Positions 55,235 through 64,000 of a DNA stretch of 64,000 bases are shown here, in pieces. This stretch comes from Aralia elata. Its lineage: Eukaryota; Streptophyta; Magnoliopsida; Apiales; Araliaceae. The translations under genes were made by a program, and so were the position numbers. Location of the stretch: positions 56,724,275-56,788,274 of the forward strand of contig CM068377.1 in assembly GCA_034770075.1 (NCBI GenBank), written 5' to 3'. The notes under the pieces were generated by a model. It was not told the DNA's origin. It ran no database searches and saw only the letters and a list, made by a program, of their open reading frames with translations. Numbering within the stretch: the first letter of the stretch is position 1; the number at the start of each line of letters is the position of its first letter.

Positions 55235-56640
55235 CCATTCATAGAGTCTCAACACTCTACTAACTATGTAAATTCATCACCCTCTCAATTTGTAGAGTCT
55301 CAACACTCTACAGATGATGTAAATAAAGTAAACTCACCTATCGTAGAGTCTGAACCCTCTATAGATAACTCTCAAACTACTAACACTCTGATCGTAGAGT
55401 CCTAAAACCCTACGATCAATACTGAAAATACTAGTTCACATTTACACATACCCACACAACCCCACTCTAACTCTCCTTCATCTATAAATGTTTCAAATTT
55501 TATTTTAACTCTAATAACTTCTCTAATAAATCCTTCATCTCCTATATAACCTATACACCCTATAGTTCCCATACTAACTATAGAGCAACCAAATCAGCCT
55601 CTCTCTCGTTCTGATATACCATCATCCTCTCTAAATAAATTCTTTGATCTCCCTTGGGCAATTAATAAGCAATCTACCTCAGAGTGATAAAGATAATTCT
55701 GAAGCTATTCTGAATCAGATTATAGAGCGAGTATCTTTTCTTCCAACCTTTGAGAATCTTAAGAGTGTACTAGCTTTAGTCACTCAGGACATTAATGAAA
55801 AACTTGAAAGTAACTCAGTGGAGATTCATCAAAAGATGAACAAGGTTGTTGAAGTTGCTGTTAATGTACCAACAGAAATGGACAAGGAATTCTATAAACA
55901 AATGAAATATATGTTCAAAGATATGTCCAATAGCCTTCATCAGAGAGATCAAGTCTTTCTGAAAACCATTGATGATCATAAGAAGGTTGTCCAAGCATTA
56001 CAGCAGCAGAACGAAAACTCAATCAAGCTCATAGTCGACAAAGTCTTCGAGCTAAGATCTACTCTCTCTGAGTTCAAGCACGCAATCTCAATCGCACTGA
56101 CAATGCTCTAGCTTTTGTTCATTAAATAAGTAAACAGGCTGCTGCTCGACAAAGAGAAATCATAGATGATATTGCCATGACCTCTTCCCAATTCAAGAAC
56201 TGGTGGAAATAGTCAAACACCTCTCCGAGCTGAATGATGACTAAAAGGGGAGAATGAAAGGGACAGGAGGAGTCAGGGAGATAGGGGAGATAAGGGAGTC
56301 AAGGGAAACAGAAGCAATCACCTCCTCCAAGGAGAAATCAACCTCTCCCAATAGATCGTGGCCAAGGGCAGATTGGATCGGCAAGTGCAGTGGCGTCCAC
56401 TAGTATAAGAGTTCCATCTGGAGATCCGATTATCTAAATAGAAACCTTTAAGGGACACGCTTTGTAGGGGAAGAAAGAACATTCTCTTCATTTACACCTG
56501 ATCTTGGTCTATGAGATTCCATTGAGGAAATTTAAAGGAAAGCTGCTGAAGAAAAAGAAGCCTACATTCGTAGAGTGGAAGCAGAAAAGCAATGGTTTGC
56601 TTAAGAGAAGAAGAGGAGGAAGAATAGTAAGTTTATAGGT
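55235..56640 (+). pseudogene. SIRE-2 accessory ORF (copy 2, without the Tat insertion)
   Basis: The VESQHS/VESEPS repeat part (to 55405), the Ser/Thr/Pro-rich spacer and the coiled-coil part (55644-56111, 155 residues) lie together here, which shows how the Tat-split version was built. Stops occur after IVES, at 55548 (TAA), at 55685-55690 (TGA) and later. The last recognisable peptide is AYIRRVEAEKQWFA near 56560. Confidence 0.55.
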
Positions 56641-56855
56641 ATATTTTTTTAATTATTTCCTTTGTTGAATTTTATTTGTTGAAAGATTGATGAACATTGT
56701 AAAATCCTTTAATCATCAATAAAATTCATTCTTTTCATCCAGAAATACAGTTTCTTACTGTATGCATAGGACATGTTTACTTTTATGTTCTTTGCATCAT
56801 AGAATTGGTGGATATATTAAAACTACTGGTTTTGTCATCATCAAATAGGGGAGAT

Positions 56856-58425
56856 TGTTAGGATTTACATATGTTAATTTGATGATGTGATTATAATGTA
56901 TAATTGTTCAGTAGTTTATTATAAAATCCTTTAATAAGAAATATTATACAAGGACTTAAAATAGAATGATCAAATTTGTTAAGTTGATTCTCGAGTTGAA
57001 TCTGATGCATAGTTGATAAGATCAAATCGATCATATAGTATTGTTAAATGATTATAAAGTTACTCTGCCTATTTGTAAAGTCATTATTGTTTGCAGAGTA
57101 ATTCTTAAGTTCATAGTGCAATAGTTAGTTGATCGTAGAGCAGAATTAAAGTTTAAGTCAGAATCGTTGAGCAGATAGTAGGACTGCCTGAGCAATCGTC
57201 AAGCAAATCGTGAAGCTACTTATGCAATCTTAAAGCAAATCATAGAGTAACTCTGCATATTCATAATGTGTAAGTTGTTAACAGAGTATTTTATGTGATC
57301 GTAGAGCATCAGAAGAAAGATTGTTGAAACTATAAAGTTAATTCAGAACTAAAGTCGAAATCACAGAGTCTACAAAGATCGTAGAGCTACCTTTGATTTT
57401 TGTAAAGTAATCTGATTGATCGTAGAATAGAAAGAGTATCTTTGAGTTGAAGAAAGAATAGAGCATCGTAGAACAGATCGAAAAGTTGCCTCATCCATCG
57501 TAGTGCAGATCGCAGAGCTGTTTCGTCCATCGTAGAGCAGAACATCGAGTGAAGCTAGTCAAGACTCTATGTTCTTCATCAAACTTAACGATCAAGTTAA
57601 GCTTAAAGAGCATGTCAGAACGGTCATAAGTCTAACAAGTACTGAGCATTGTAGAGTATTATAGAGCAAGGATTTCAAGAATATTTCTCACCATCTTCAA
57701 ATTCAGAAAGAGGATCAATATGAAGTTGAGTCTAAACGGCTAGAATGAATCATTAAAGTGTGGTAGAATAGTCTGTAGTCTAATGAGACTTTTGCAGAGC
57801 CGAAAGCAATATGTATACCTACCCTCAAAATAGTTTTCAGAGAATATCTTGGAACAGAACATTAAATGCACAAACGGGAACTTTCCAACAGGACAATTTC
57901 TGAAGGTCTATAAAAGGCGTACGAGGATTCAAATCTGTTAAGATGTGCATTTGTAAATTTGATGATGTGATTATAATGTATAATTGTTCAGTAGTTTATT
58001 GTAAATTCCTTAAAAGAGAAATATTATACAAGAACTTAGAATAGAACGATCAAACTCGTTAGGTTGATCCTTTGAGCTGATCTGATGTATAGTTGATAGG
58101 ATCAAACCGATCGTATAGTATTGTTAAATAATCGTAGAGTTACTCTACCTGTTTGTAAAGTAAAATTATATTCGCAGAGTAAGTCTTGAGTTTGTAATTC
58201 AGCAGTCAGATGATCGTAGAACAAGAATGAAATTCAAATCAGAATCGTCGAACAGATCATGAAGACGCATAGCAATCATGAAGCAAATCGTAGAGTGACT
58301 CTGCCTATTTGTAGTAAGAAAGATGTCAGGAGAGTACTCTATATGTTCAGTAAGCATCAAAAGAAAGATTGTTAAAACCACAATATTATCTCAGAGTTGA
58401 AGATGGAATAGTAGTCTACAACAAT
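56856..58425 (+). repeat. SIRE-2 LTR with tandemly repeated start (copy 2)
   Basis: Pieces start at 56856 (TGTTAGGATT) and 57936 (TGTTAAGATG), the same arrangement as in copy 1. The tandem start therefore predates the segmental duplication. Confidence 0.8.
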
Positions 58426-59562
58426 TGTAATAACCGAGAATATCATGTAATTGATGTATTGAACTAAGATGAGTATTAATCCAATAAATTGAGTTTAATT
58501 GTGACTGATTTGAACGACGACCTTAAGGACAATTTAATAGCATTACCTATAGAAGACATATTAGGCAAGTATCTTATCTTTATTCACTTTATTTCAGTAA
58601 ATGTAAGTTTTCTAACTTATGCAGTTTATTATTGTGTACAAGTTTCTTATGTTGCAAGCTATAGCTCATACTAGCTTATATTTTGTGAAAATTCTATTGA
58701 TGATATCTCAATTATTATTTTAATTGTTTATGCTTTAAAGTTCTTATATATTCATGAACTGCTTTTAAGGATGTGTCGTAGCCATTTGTTTTGGCTAGAC
58801 GTTATCGACATTAAAGGTTACATTATTGAATTATTCAAATTCGTTCTTGCCATTTAAAGTCTTCCAATACAAATTTCTTTGGTGCGGACTCGCATGAAAA
58901 CTAAAATGAACAACCCGGATAACAGGGTAATCGATGTCGGACATATAGTCCTATTTTATGCTTATGCGTCAAACTTTATATGTTGTGCACAATGTAGGGT
59001 ACGATAGGTTGATCTCCTAGAGTACTTGTGGAGAATATTTTATAGTCTAAGTGATTGTTAAAATGTTCTGATGGTTTTCGATGAAATAAAAACAATGTTC
59101 AAGGTATTTATTAGCGCTTAGTATGCTGATGAATCATTTGTAAATCTCTGACATTCGATATTACTTCACAATTACTCTTTTAATTGTTGAAGAAAGCTAT
59201 AATACATTAACCTATTATTGATGTCTGATGTTAAACTGCTTTATTTACTTGTTAGGCAATTTGTGCTCATTCTTGCTTAATTAAACATTTTCAGCTAAGC
59301 ATGAGAAAGTAGAAGGTTTGGGCAAGGACAAAGGAAAGGCGAAGATGAAAGATTTAAGTTTACTTTGTAATAGTTTTAGTTTCCGCGATGATGTATTAAG
59401 AAATGACTATTGTGTTAATTAAGGTTACGTGAACCTGGGATTAATCAAATGATATTGTATTTATTATTAATTTATGTTATTTATTTAATTAGATGTTAGG
59501 TTATGTAGTATCGTGAGCACCATATCCTGCGTTTGATGGTTCACGGATGTGGGGGCGTCACA
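58426..59562 (+). repeat. G3 chromovirus 5' LTR (copy 2, 1137 bp)
   Basis: It runs TGTAATAACC to GGGGGCGTCACA. It lacks the 47-bp tandem duplication of copy 1, which accounts for the whole length difference. Confidence 0.9.
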
Positions 59563-59565
59563 GGT

Positions 59566-59577
59566 TGGTATCAGAGC
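59566..59577 (+). other. G3 primer-binding site (copy 2)
   Basis: TGGTATCAGAGC lies three bases after the LTR end, as in copy 1. Confidence 0.9.
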
Positions 59578-59752
59578 TTTAGGTTATAAACCTTAGCTGC
59601 GAGTACCCTAGGGTATAACCTTAGAAAAATTAGTAGAGATAGTAAGGAGATGAACTCATATAGAGTTCTAAGTGATGTGTATAATTTACTTTTACTAAAA
59701 CAAAAAATGTCTATTTTAAAATACTAATTAAGTTATTTAACTTGATTATAGG

Positions 59753-60379
59753 ATGTCAGGTGAAGAAGAAGTTAGAGATATCTATGTGGTGAGTGAACAG
59801 TTGATAGTTGCACCTGAGCCAATAGACGAGGCAGCGGCTGATAGTGAACTAGAGGAGGACCCAGAGGAGGATCCTGAGGAAGATGAGCCTGAGGAGGATT
59901 CTGAAGAAGCACCCGAGGATAGTCTGTTAGATAAGCTGATGGATAGGAACACTAAGCTAGACGACAGAGTCCATGAGTTAGAGGGTCCGTATTAGGCGGA
60001 GCAGTGGGCTGTGGCTCAGCTAGCTGCATTGGTGCACCATCTGTTAGCTAGAAACGTAGAGCTGGTAGACAAGCTACGGGCAACAGACCACAAGACGAAG
60101 AGGTTGCAGGAAGAGAAGGAGGTTATCCGGGCTAACTTGGGGAATAAGGTGAGGGGATTGGAGACAAGAGTTCAAAGTCTCCAAACAGACAAGTAGTTGA
60201 TTATCACTTACTGGAGGGATAAGATGACAAGTTGTGTAAGGGATGAAAACCAAAGGGATGAGTTGGGGGATGAAGTAAGGATTAAGAAAGTTAGAATGGA
60301 TAGGATGCGGTATGCGTTTAGAACAACTCATGAAAGGTTTCAACATAGGGTGTGCTATTACCTGGTGGAGGGAAATTAA
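59753..60379 (+). pseudogene. G3 upstream ORF (copy 2)
   Basis: A single frame of 209 codons with two internal TAG codons (about 59993 and 60194) runs from MSGEEEVRD to the end at YYLVEGN. The acidic run is four residues longer than in copy 1, through an extra 12-bp unit. This copy shows the full architecture: an acidic N-terminus, a central coiled coil and a basic C-terminal part. Confidence 0.6.
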
Positions 60380-60708
60380 TCTAGGTACGCCATAAGTCGA
60401 GGGCTAGTTCTGGATTTAGCTGATGAGGAGTACGAAGACGCCTTTAAAAGGGGTCTTTGAGTTTATTATGTAATGAAACTTTGATTATTAATGTAAATAT
60501 TTAAATTCTAACTTTTATTTAAGTTATGGGTTAGTGATGTAAATAGTGCAATGTTATCTGATGTAAGGTACTATGGTGCTATAAATTTTGTATGAATAAA
60601 AGTTATGTTTATTTAATGTGTGATGTGATGATTACATTTTTATACAAATTATATATGCTGTAAAAATTAGTAATGAGATGATACCATATAAATTTTATTA
60701 AACAGAAA

Positions 60709-61452
60709 ATGCCTAGGGGAAGACCTCGACAACAAAGAACACCAGAAGAGTCAGCTAGTAACGCTGGGGATCAACCAAATCCCATACAGCAATTTGTAGA
60801 CCTATTAGTCGCGGCACTGCATAATAGGGCGCCGAATAATAATAATAATGTAAACCCTCTAACGGCCTAAGTGGAAACTTTAAAGATTTTAAAAGTGTGG
60901 GACCCCCAAAAGTTAGAGGGACCACGGAGCCCATCGAGGCTCAAGCATGGTTTAAAAAGATTGAAAAGGCATTCGTGATCGCCAGAGTAGGGGAGGAACA
61001 GAAGACGATTTTTGCTACATATATGCTGAAGGGATAAGCTAGCTTTTGGTGGGAAGAGAACCAAAACTGGGTTGGAGCAGGAGTAGTACCATGGAAAAGA
61101 TTCAAAGAGGTATTTTTCGAAAATTACTTCCCCGCAAGCATGTAGAGTCGCATGAAGATGCGATTTCTAGAACTGAAGCAGGAAGATATGACGGTACCCC
61201 AATATGCCGTGAAATTTAATGAGTTAGCGAGGTTTGCACCTCATCAGGTTTAATACAGAAGAAAGGAAGACAAAGAGATTTGAACAAGGTCTTAAACCAT
61301 GGCTGTATATTAGGCTATCGGTGCTGTAGACAAACAATTTCGCCACTCTGCTGGAGAAAGCTATAATTGCTAAGGGTGGAAGTGAAGCTTTGATGAAATT
61401 CAATAAGGAAAAGAATAAGAAGAATGAGGGAGGAAACAGACGTGAAGGAAAT
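60709..61452 (+). pseudogene. gag: G3 gag, broken (copy 2)
   Basis: This is the same structure as 43390-44133. CAA stands where copy 1 has its first TAA. The stops after MLKG and before SRMKMRF are shared with copy 1. A TAG near 61326 (gctgtagac) is its own. It is cut by LTR-A at 61453. Confidence 0.85.
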
Positions 61453-62380
61453 TGTAATATCCAAGAATTTTAAACCTTGTTATCAATTTATTTTGATATA
61501 TGAAATTTATTTTATTTAATTTTACGGACTTAATTAGATCTATGTAGGTATTATTATTTAATTTTATAACTACATGATCTAATAAGTTTCTTGCATTAAA
61601 AGGATTCACTAATAGTGTGAATAAATTAGTGATTTAACCCTAAGAGTTGGTTGGCAAGAAATTGGGAAAAAATTAAATAAGTAAGTTCATTTTATCATTA
61701 TTGGATTAAATAATTCGAATGAGGGTTATTGTTAACATTAATATTTTTAAACAATTAGTTAATTGAGTTAGTTATTTAATTTAAATATTGAAAGTCTAAT
61801 TATTATCAATTGGGCTGAACCCAAATTCCCTTCCATTTCCTATTGGGCCACTTTTCTATTCATTTCAGCCGGCCCAACTCCATTTGGGGTTGAGCCCATC
61901 TCTTTTCCTGCCGGGTTGAGCCATTTTATTTTCCTGTCGGGCTGGGTCTGTTTCTAAGGAATTGGGGAAAATCCAATCGGTAAGTTAATTGGGGTTGCAG
62001 AGCCTAAGGGTCTAAACCCTCAAACGGACGGAACGAGAGAACGGGGGGAAGGTCACACCAAGTCGTGCGCCGGCGATATCATGGAACGACCGATTGTTTG
62101 GACTGGGGAGTGGGCCTAGCGACCGGCGGCTAACCTAGGATCGGGGCGAGCGAAGCAAGCGAGGGCATGGGCGACCGAGCCCTACCGATCGGACCAAGAG
62201 ATTTAGGCGTTCGGCAATTTGACCGGTGAGGACACGCGGCTCAAGGGCCTGCCGGCAAATCACAGTTGGCTTGGATGGGGCTTGACTTAGACAACCGATC
62301 GCCTACCCACTCTCTCCTACTGTTGGTTATTACCTCGATCGAATATGGTATTGCCTAAACAAATTGGATAAAGTTCTCAC

Positions 62381-62387
62381 TATAAAT
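62381..62387 (+). promoter_or_regulatory. TATA box of LTR-A (copy 2)
   Basis: TATAAAT followed by TGGAACCC is conserved with 10146-10152. Confidence 0.6.
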
Positions 62388-62427
62388 TGGAACCCAAAAC
62401 CCTAGCAAGGCTGCCGATAGTTGTAAG

Positions 62428-62431
<4 letters not shown>

Positions 62432-62466
<35 letters not shown>

Positions 62467-62468
62467 TG
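62432..62468. repeat. (TA)n microsatellite
   Basis: A run of about 15 TA units ends just at the ATG of the candidate mini-exon. The solo LTR-A has no such run, so it is a local expansion. Confidence 0.9.
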
Positions 62469-62527
62469 TCCGACTTTGTTACTTTTTGTGGGAGAAGGAG
62501 GAGAGCGGCGATCCAAACGACATTAAG
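62466..62527 (+). other. Candidate coding mini-exon in LTR-A (copy 2)
   Basis: MSDFVTFCGRRRR is followed by a donor-like AAG|GTATAA at 62528. Length and phase are identical to 10258-10319. Confidence 0.4.
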
Positions 62528-63017
62528 GTATAACGATGGTTCAATGTTACACAAGCTACTGTAACAGTTTTTTTAGTTTCGTTTCCATTTTTCCTTTCCT
62601 TCTGTGTCTGGTTGGTGTTATACATTGTATTGGGTTTGTATTGCCTTGGTTTGAGACTCTGTATACTGAAGAACCTTAAGGTTCGGGCATCAAAATTATG
62701 TATAGTAATTAGGCCAGTGTTGAGTCTTTGTATGCCCACCATGTATTTGTGAAATGTCTGAACGAAAACTGCTCTTCATTTGGTATTGATTGTTCTGTCA
62801 TCGATATAGTTTATAAAATCAAACTCTGGTTTTTTTTTATGTGATAAGGTTGGGATGGCCACAGACTTTAAAATAAGTATGCGTATTATTGTTAAGCTTG
62901 TGCTATAAGCCCGACGGTGGGTGTTGAATGTGATAGTGTGTGTTTTTGCAAGTCTTGTACAGGGGAGGGTATACATGATATGGCAGTAACCCTGCAAAAT
63001 TTTTGGAATGACTTAAT

Positions 63018-63040
63018 GTGGCTGGGATCGAACCCAGCTG
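63018..63040 (-). other. tRNA T-arm-like sequence
   Basis: On the minus strand GCTGGGTTCGATCCCAGC has the form of a T stem and loop. There is no D arm, anticodon arm or acceptor stem around it, so it is not a tRNA gene. The solo LTR-A lacks it. Confidence 0.35.
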
Positions 63041-63059
63041 CTGGGTAGGAAATTGTTTG

Positions 63060-63900
63060 GGCAAACTGCTAACAATAAGTTAATAAAATAATTAATTATT
63101 TATTATTTATCAATAAATAATAAATAAAGATAATAAATATTTAATTATTATCCCATTAACATTAAATAATAATTAAGTATAAATAAAGTTAATAAAATAA
63201 TTATTTATTATTTATCAATAAATAATAAATAAAGATAATAAATATTTAATTATTAATATTAAATAATAAAATTAATGAAATAATTATTTATGATTTATCA
63301 ATAAATAATAAATAAAGAAAATAAATATTTAATTATTATTCCATTAATATTAAATAATAATTAAGTATGAATAAAGTTTATAAGATAATTATTTATTATT
63401 TATCAACAAATAATAAATAAAGATAATAATATTTAATTATTATTTAATTAATATTAAATAATAATTAAGTATGAATAAAGCGAATAAAGATAATAATTAC
63501 TTGATTATTATTGAATTATTGTTAATAATAATTAAGTGTGAGTAAGAGTAATAAATTAATTATTTGTCATTAATAAACAGAAGTAATGGTGACATAATTA
63601 ATAGTAAATAAAAATTAAGTAAGAGCAGAGTTAATAAATTAATTTTTAATTAATGAATAATAATTACTTAATTACCCTTAGAAGGGAATATTTGTTAAGT
63701 GCAAATAAAATTAAATTACTTATTAGTCACTTTTAGTTAGTGATGCACTAATAAATTTATTATTTATTTTTATAAATAATAAATAAGGATTATTAACTCA
63801 TACTTAGAGACAAATAAGGGTAATAATTCGAGTATTCAAATGATAAGTAACCATGATTAACTATTATTTATTTTTTTAATAATAGCTATAGGTCCTTAAT
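63060..63900. repeat. AT-only tandem region of LTR-A (copy 2)
   Basis: This is more regular than at 10735-11560. Units of roughly 100-115 bp repeat the palindromes ATTTATTATTTAT/ATAAATAATAAAT and TAATTATTATTTAA/TTAAATAATAATTA, so each unit can fold into two long A/T hairpins. Confidence 0.8.
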
Positions 63901-64000
63901 TAATTTATGTTAACTAATGTTCAATAGTAATTAAATGTTAATAGAACTAATAAAGTAATGTTATGAATTAAACAGCTATAAAGAATTGTTAGAAAATGTT

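Larger units (their letters stand above)
47445..62280. repeat. Segmental duplication, copy 2
   Basis: This is the collinear partner of 8191-44960, lacking the three large insertions of copy 1 but carrying its own 1.8 kb insert at 50241-52060. The G1 gag continues further left in this copy (to about 46697), and LTR-A continues further right. Confidence 0.9.
61453..64000 (+). repeat. LTR-A (copy 2, runs off the window)
   Basis: It begins TGTAATATCC and is collinear with 9176-11760 of the solo LTR-A, including TATA box, mini-exon and AT-only region. It is diverged from the solo copy and nearly identical to 44134-44960. Its end and any internal domain lie beyond 64000. Confidence 0.85.

Overview
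The window is repeat-dense plant nuclear DNA, almost certainly from a eudicot. I find no convincing host gene, rRNA, tRNA gene or CRISPR array. Nearly every base can be assigned to LTR retrotransposons nested in one another: Ty3/gypsy chromoviruses (integrase ends in a chromodomain, LTRs run TGTAA...TCACA, initiator-Met primer-binding sites), the gypsy Athila and Tat/Ogre lineages, and Copia elements of the SIRE lineage. Almost all coding sequence is broken. The one long intact frame is a SIRE gag of 502 residues. I name the families provisionally: G1 (chromovirus, LTR about 2.67 kb), G3 (chromovirus, LTR about 1.15 kb), LTR-A (LTR about 3.8 kb), SIRE-1 and SIRE-2 (Copia), plus Athila and Tat.

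Layout: 1-642 is the end of a G1-type LTR, set against a minus-strand Copia gag/protease relic (645-2780). An Athila-lineage element on the minus strand follows (LTR 2781-4164, a 0.96 kb tandem duplication, an accessory ORF 6317-7491). From 8191 to 44960 lies copy 1 of a large tandem segmental duplication, and copy 2 occupies roughly 47445-62280. Each copy holds, in order, G1 gag-pol, the G1 3' LTR, a SIRE-2 accessory ORF and LTR, a G3 LTR with primer-binding site, upstream ORF and gag, and the start of LTR-A. A minus-strand Athila fragment (44961-46690) separates the copies.

After the duplication each copy took its own insertions, and the other copy keeps the empty site. Copy 1 received a solo LTR-A (9176-19598, target repeat ATGGC) that itself carries a SIRE-1 element (12454-19067, AGTAA), a solo Athila-type LTR (21470-23552, GTGTT) and a 10.7 kb Tat element (27526-38189, CCTAT). 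Copy 2 received a 1.8 kb Copia-type LTR-like insert (50241-52060) and lost 531 bp of reverse transcriptase. Several nonsense codons are shared by both copies, so the G1 and G3 elements were dead before they were duplicated.

The least expected signals are not in the pol genes. (1) LTRs of the chromovirus families carry conserved blocks that look like spliced mini-exons: a Lys-rich terminal frame behind a splice-acceptor-like site, with mostly synonymous changes between copies, and in LTR-A an ATG-started Arg-rich frame ending at a GTATA donor-like site. (2) Athila 3' regions carry a series of hairpins with a constant 17-nt loop and covarying stems. (3) A structured block of about 130 nt is shared by the Tat and Athila 3' regions. 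(4) Each SIRE-type Copia repeats its own short word in both LTR and coding sequence. These are readings by eye and are flagged as such.
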